Source: JAHEJE01 sp965216335 (GTDB lineage: Bacteria > Pseudomonadota > Alphaproteobacteria > Rhizobiales > Aestuariivirgaceae). From it: a stretch of DNA of 64,000 bases. Shown piece by piece: positions 62,931 through 64,000 of this stretch. The position numbers and the translations under genes are program-made. The stretch is taken from the NCBI GenBank assembly GCA_965216335.1, contig OZ244154.1, forward strand, positions 1,054,001-1,118,000, read 5' to 3'. The notes below the pieces were generated by a model. It worked only from the letters and a program-made list of their open reading frames with translations, did no database searches and had not been told where the DNA came from. Positions within the stretch are counted from its first letter, which is position 1; every line of letters begins with the position of its first letter.

Positions 62931-63587
62931 TCAAACTGGCGGAGCCGCATCAGCCGGCAGCATTTCGACCGCCATGAAAATGCTAGGCGTGATGGTTTCA
63001 AACTGATGCCAGGGATAGTTGCCTTGTTCATCATACATCGGCCGGTGCGTCATACCCGGTGCCATCGGTTCTTCAAGGTAGAGGGTGTTCACATCCTTTT
63101 CGCGGCATTGCTGCATTTTGCCGAATCCAACGATCTGGGTGTGGACTTCACGAAACCCGGGAACCGGGCAAAATGCATGCTCCCGGTGCAACCCGACATC
63201 GAGCGGCACCGAGCCGGAGAAATACATGGTAAAACCAAACTGGCCTACCCACACCTTTGGCGACATGTAATGACTGACGCCGCGCAGCCGCTCTTCCTGT
63301 CGCACATCGAATGCCGATGGCCAGGTTGCCCTTACATTGGCAAACAGTGCCTCTTCGTCGGGATAATCAGCAAATCGCTCAACCACAACCGCATGCCTGA
63401 CATTGTCAATTTGTGTGTCCGCAACAATCACAGATTGCAGATGGCCCAAAGACTGCTCGCGAATACCGATTGGGAGCCATGAAAGGTTCAGCACTATGGA
63501 CTTATCCGCAATCAGGCTATGAGGCTCGTTGCTCAGCAATCGGACACCAAAGAACGGTTCGGCAAACTCAAGACGTTGTTCAGCCAT
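62931..63587 (-). CDS. Protein of unknown function in the catabolic cluster
   Basis: 218 residues, no signal or membrane segment. I do not recognise the family. The second half has several His (HREHAFCPVP, REVHTQIVGFG, MTHRPMYDEQ, YPWHQFETITPS) in beta-strand-like context, consistent with a cupin-type metal site, but this is only a pattern impression. It starts three bases after the stop of one Gfo/Idh/MocA gene and ends nine bases before another, so it belongs to the pathway. Confidence 0.6.
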   Translation of the reverse strand: MAEQRLEFAEPFFGVRLLSNEPHSLIADKSIVLNLSWLPIGIREQSLGHLQSVIVADTQIDNVRHAVVVERFADYPDEEALFANVRATWPSAFDVRQEERLRGVSHYMSPKVWVGQFGFTMYFSGSVPLDVGLHREHAFCPVPGFREVHTQIVGFGKMQQCREKDVNTLYLEEPMAPGMTHRPMYDEQGNYPWHQFETITPSIFMAVEMLPADAAPPV

Positions 63588-63590
63588 TTG

Positions 63591-64000
63591 TCAGTAAACT
63601 GTTTGAGGGAAGTTTTCAGGAAGCATCTCTGGGCGCGTGCATCGGCTTGAAATTTCGCAAAACTGTCCCTTTGCAGGACTGTCGAGGATACCCATCATGG
63701 CTTCAAGCACATGGTAAGCCAGTTCACCGCTCGCCCTGGGCATGCGGCCCTGTCGGATCGAGTAGGCCATGTCGACAAGGCCCAGCCCACGGCTGTCCTC
63801 ATTGTGACCATGGGTGTTTTCTGCAACCAGCCAATTGTCCCGCCCACTCGGGCGAGGTTGGTGAGACCATCTTGAAGTGTCGCGGGTACGATACCAGACC
63901 TCACCTTGAAAGATGTTTGCCCCGTGTACCGGATCCGGATCCGGGATGCAGATTGTTCCTGCTTCGCCATATATTTCCATCCGCGGGGTCTCACTGTCCC
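63591..64000 (-). CDS. Gfo/Idh/MocA-family oxidoreductase, C-terminal part
   Basis: The last ~136 residues of a gene that continues beyond the window. RMEIYGEAGTICIPDPDPVH matches the C-terminal strand of the family (E-x-Y-G-x-x-G-T-x-x-x-P-D-P), and LVDMAYSIRQGRMPRASGEL followed by HVLEAMMGILDSP is the usual last helix region. A second oxidoreductase of this family in the same transcript, which suggests two oxidation steps or different substrates. Confidence 0.82.
   Translation of the reverse strand, partial: DSETPRMEIYGEAGTICIPDPDPVHGANIFQGEVWYRTRDTSRWSHQPRPSGRDNWLVAENTHGHNEDSRGLGLVDMAYSIRQGRMPRASGELAYHVLEAMMGILDSPAKGQFCEISSRCTRPEMLPENFPQTVY

Overview
The window reads as a chromosome segment of a GC-rich alphaproteobacterium, probably of the Hyphomicrobiales (Rhizobiales) type. 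The evidence is the core gene order ilvN-ilvB / miaA / serB / degP-type protease / DUF2065 / hflC / hflK, the codon use, and one-carbon, denitrification and methyl-transfer genes. I could not test the taxon by search. No tRNA, rRNA or CRISPR array was seen.

Layout. 1-5.6 kb: the 3' end of a ureohydrolase gene, a gene-poor stretch with a 33-base G run, a lipoprotein, a TPR protein, and a coupled alpha/beta hydrolase-EamA transporter pair. 5.8-16.6 kb: the core block, with an ilv attenuator (leader peptide rich in Ile/Leu/Val), an RTX repeat gene between ilvB and miaA, the HflKC-DUF2065-protease operon, and S-formylglutathione hydrolase. 16.7-19.5 kb: a LysR regulator divergent from a non-pyrrolysine MttB-family methyltransferase. 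20.1-22 kb: an orphan cytochrome cd1 nitrite reductase (nirS) behind an FNR/NnrR-type box. 22.1-27.2 kb: a repeat and IS island, in which an IS256-family element has inserted into an IS630-family element, next to a second intact IS630 copy. 27.3-33.9 kb: a membrane-fused spermidine-synthase-like protein, then a very large secreted subtilase and a secreted peptidoglycan-binding-like partner. 34.3-41.7 kb: divergent catabolic and transport operons (NicX/M29-like enzyme, 2OG-Fe(II) oxygenase-like protein, AhpD-like protein, RidA-like protein; polar amino-acid-type ABC transporter plus GST). 41.8-46.5 kb: an OYE pseudogene fused to a DUF411 remnant, a binding protein translationally coupled to a membrane adenylate cyclase, and DUF411. 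47-56.5 kb: CYTH-CHAD protein, AhpD-like protein, amidase, cytochrome c, CBS-BON protein, HemG-like flavodoxin, a saccharopine dehydrogenase-like protein with a DUF2269-like membrane partner, and glutathione-dependent formaldehyde dehydrogenase. 56.9-64 kb: UspA and a minus-strand catabolic cluster (two Gfo/Idh/MocA oxidoreductases, an unrecognised protein, a TIM-barrel isomerase, an acylating-type aldehyde dehydrogenase, a ThDP enzyme) whose substrate I cannot name.

What stands out. (1) A family of mobile palindromic elements (62-284 bp, TA-flanked, at least seven copies) with interchangeable terminal repeats around a shared core. One copy is inserted in frame in a secreted protein's N-terminus, and two supply the stop codons of neighbouring genes. 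(2) A periplasmic binding protein coupled by a TGATG overlap to a sensor adenylate cyclase with a large helical periplasmic domain, which suggests a TorT/TorS-like ligand-to-cAMP module. (3) An unassigned oxidise-isomerise-cleave-acylate catabolic cluster at the right end. (4) A probably leaderless ilv attenuation leader.
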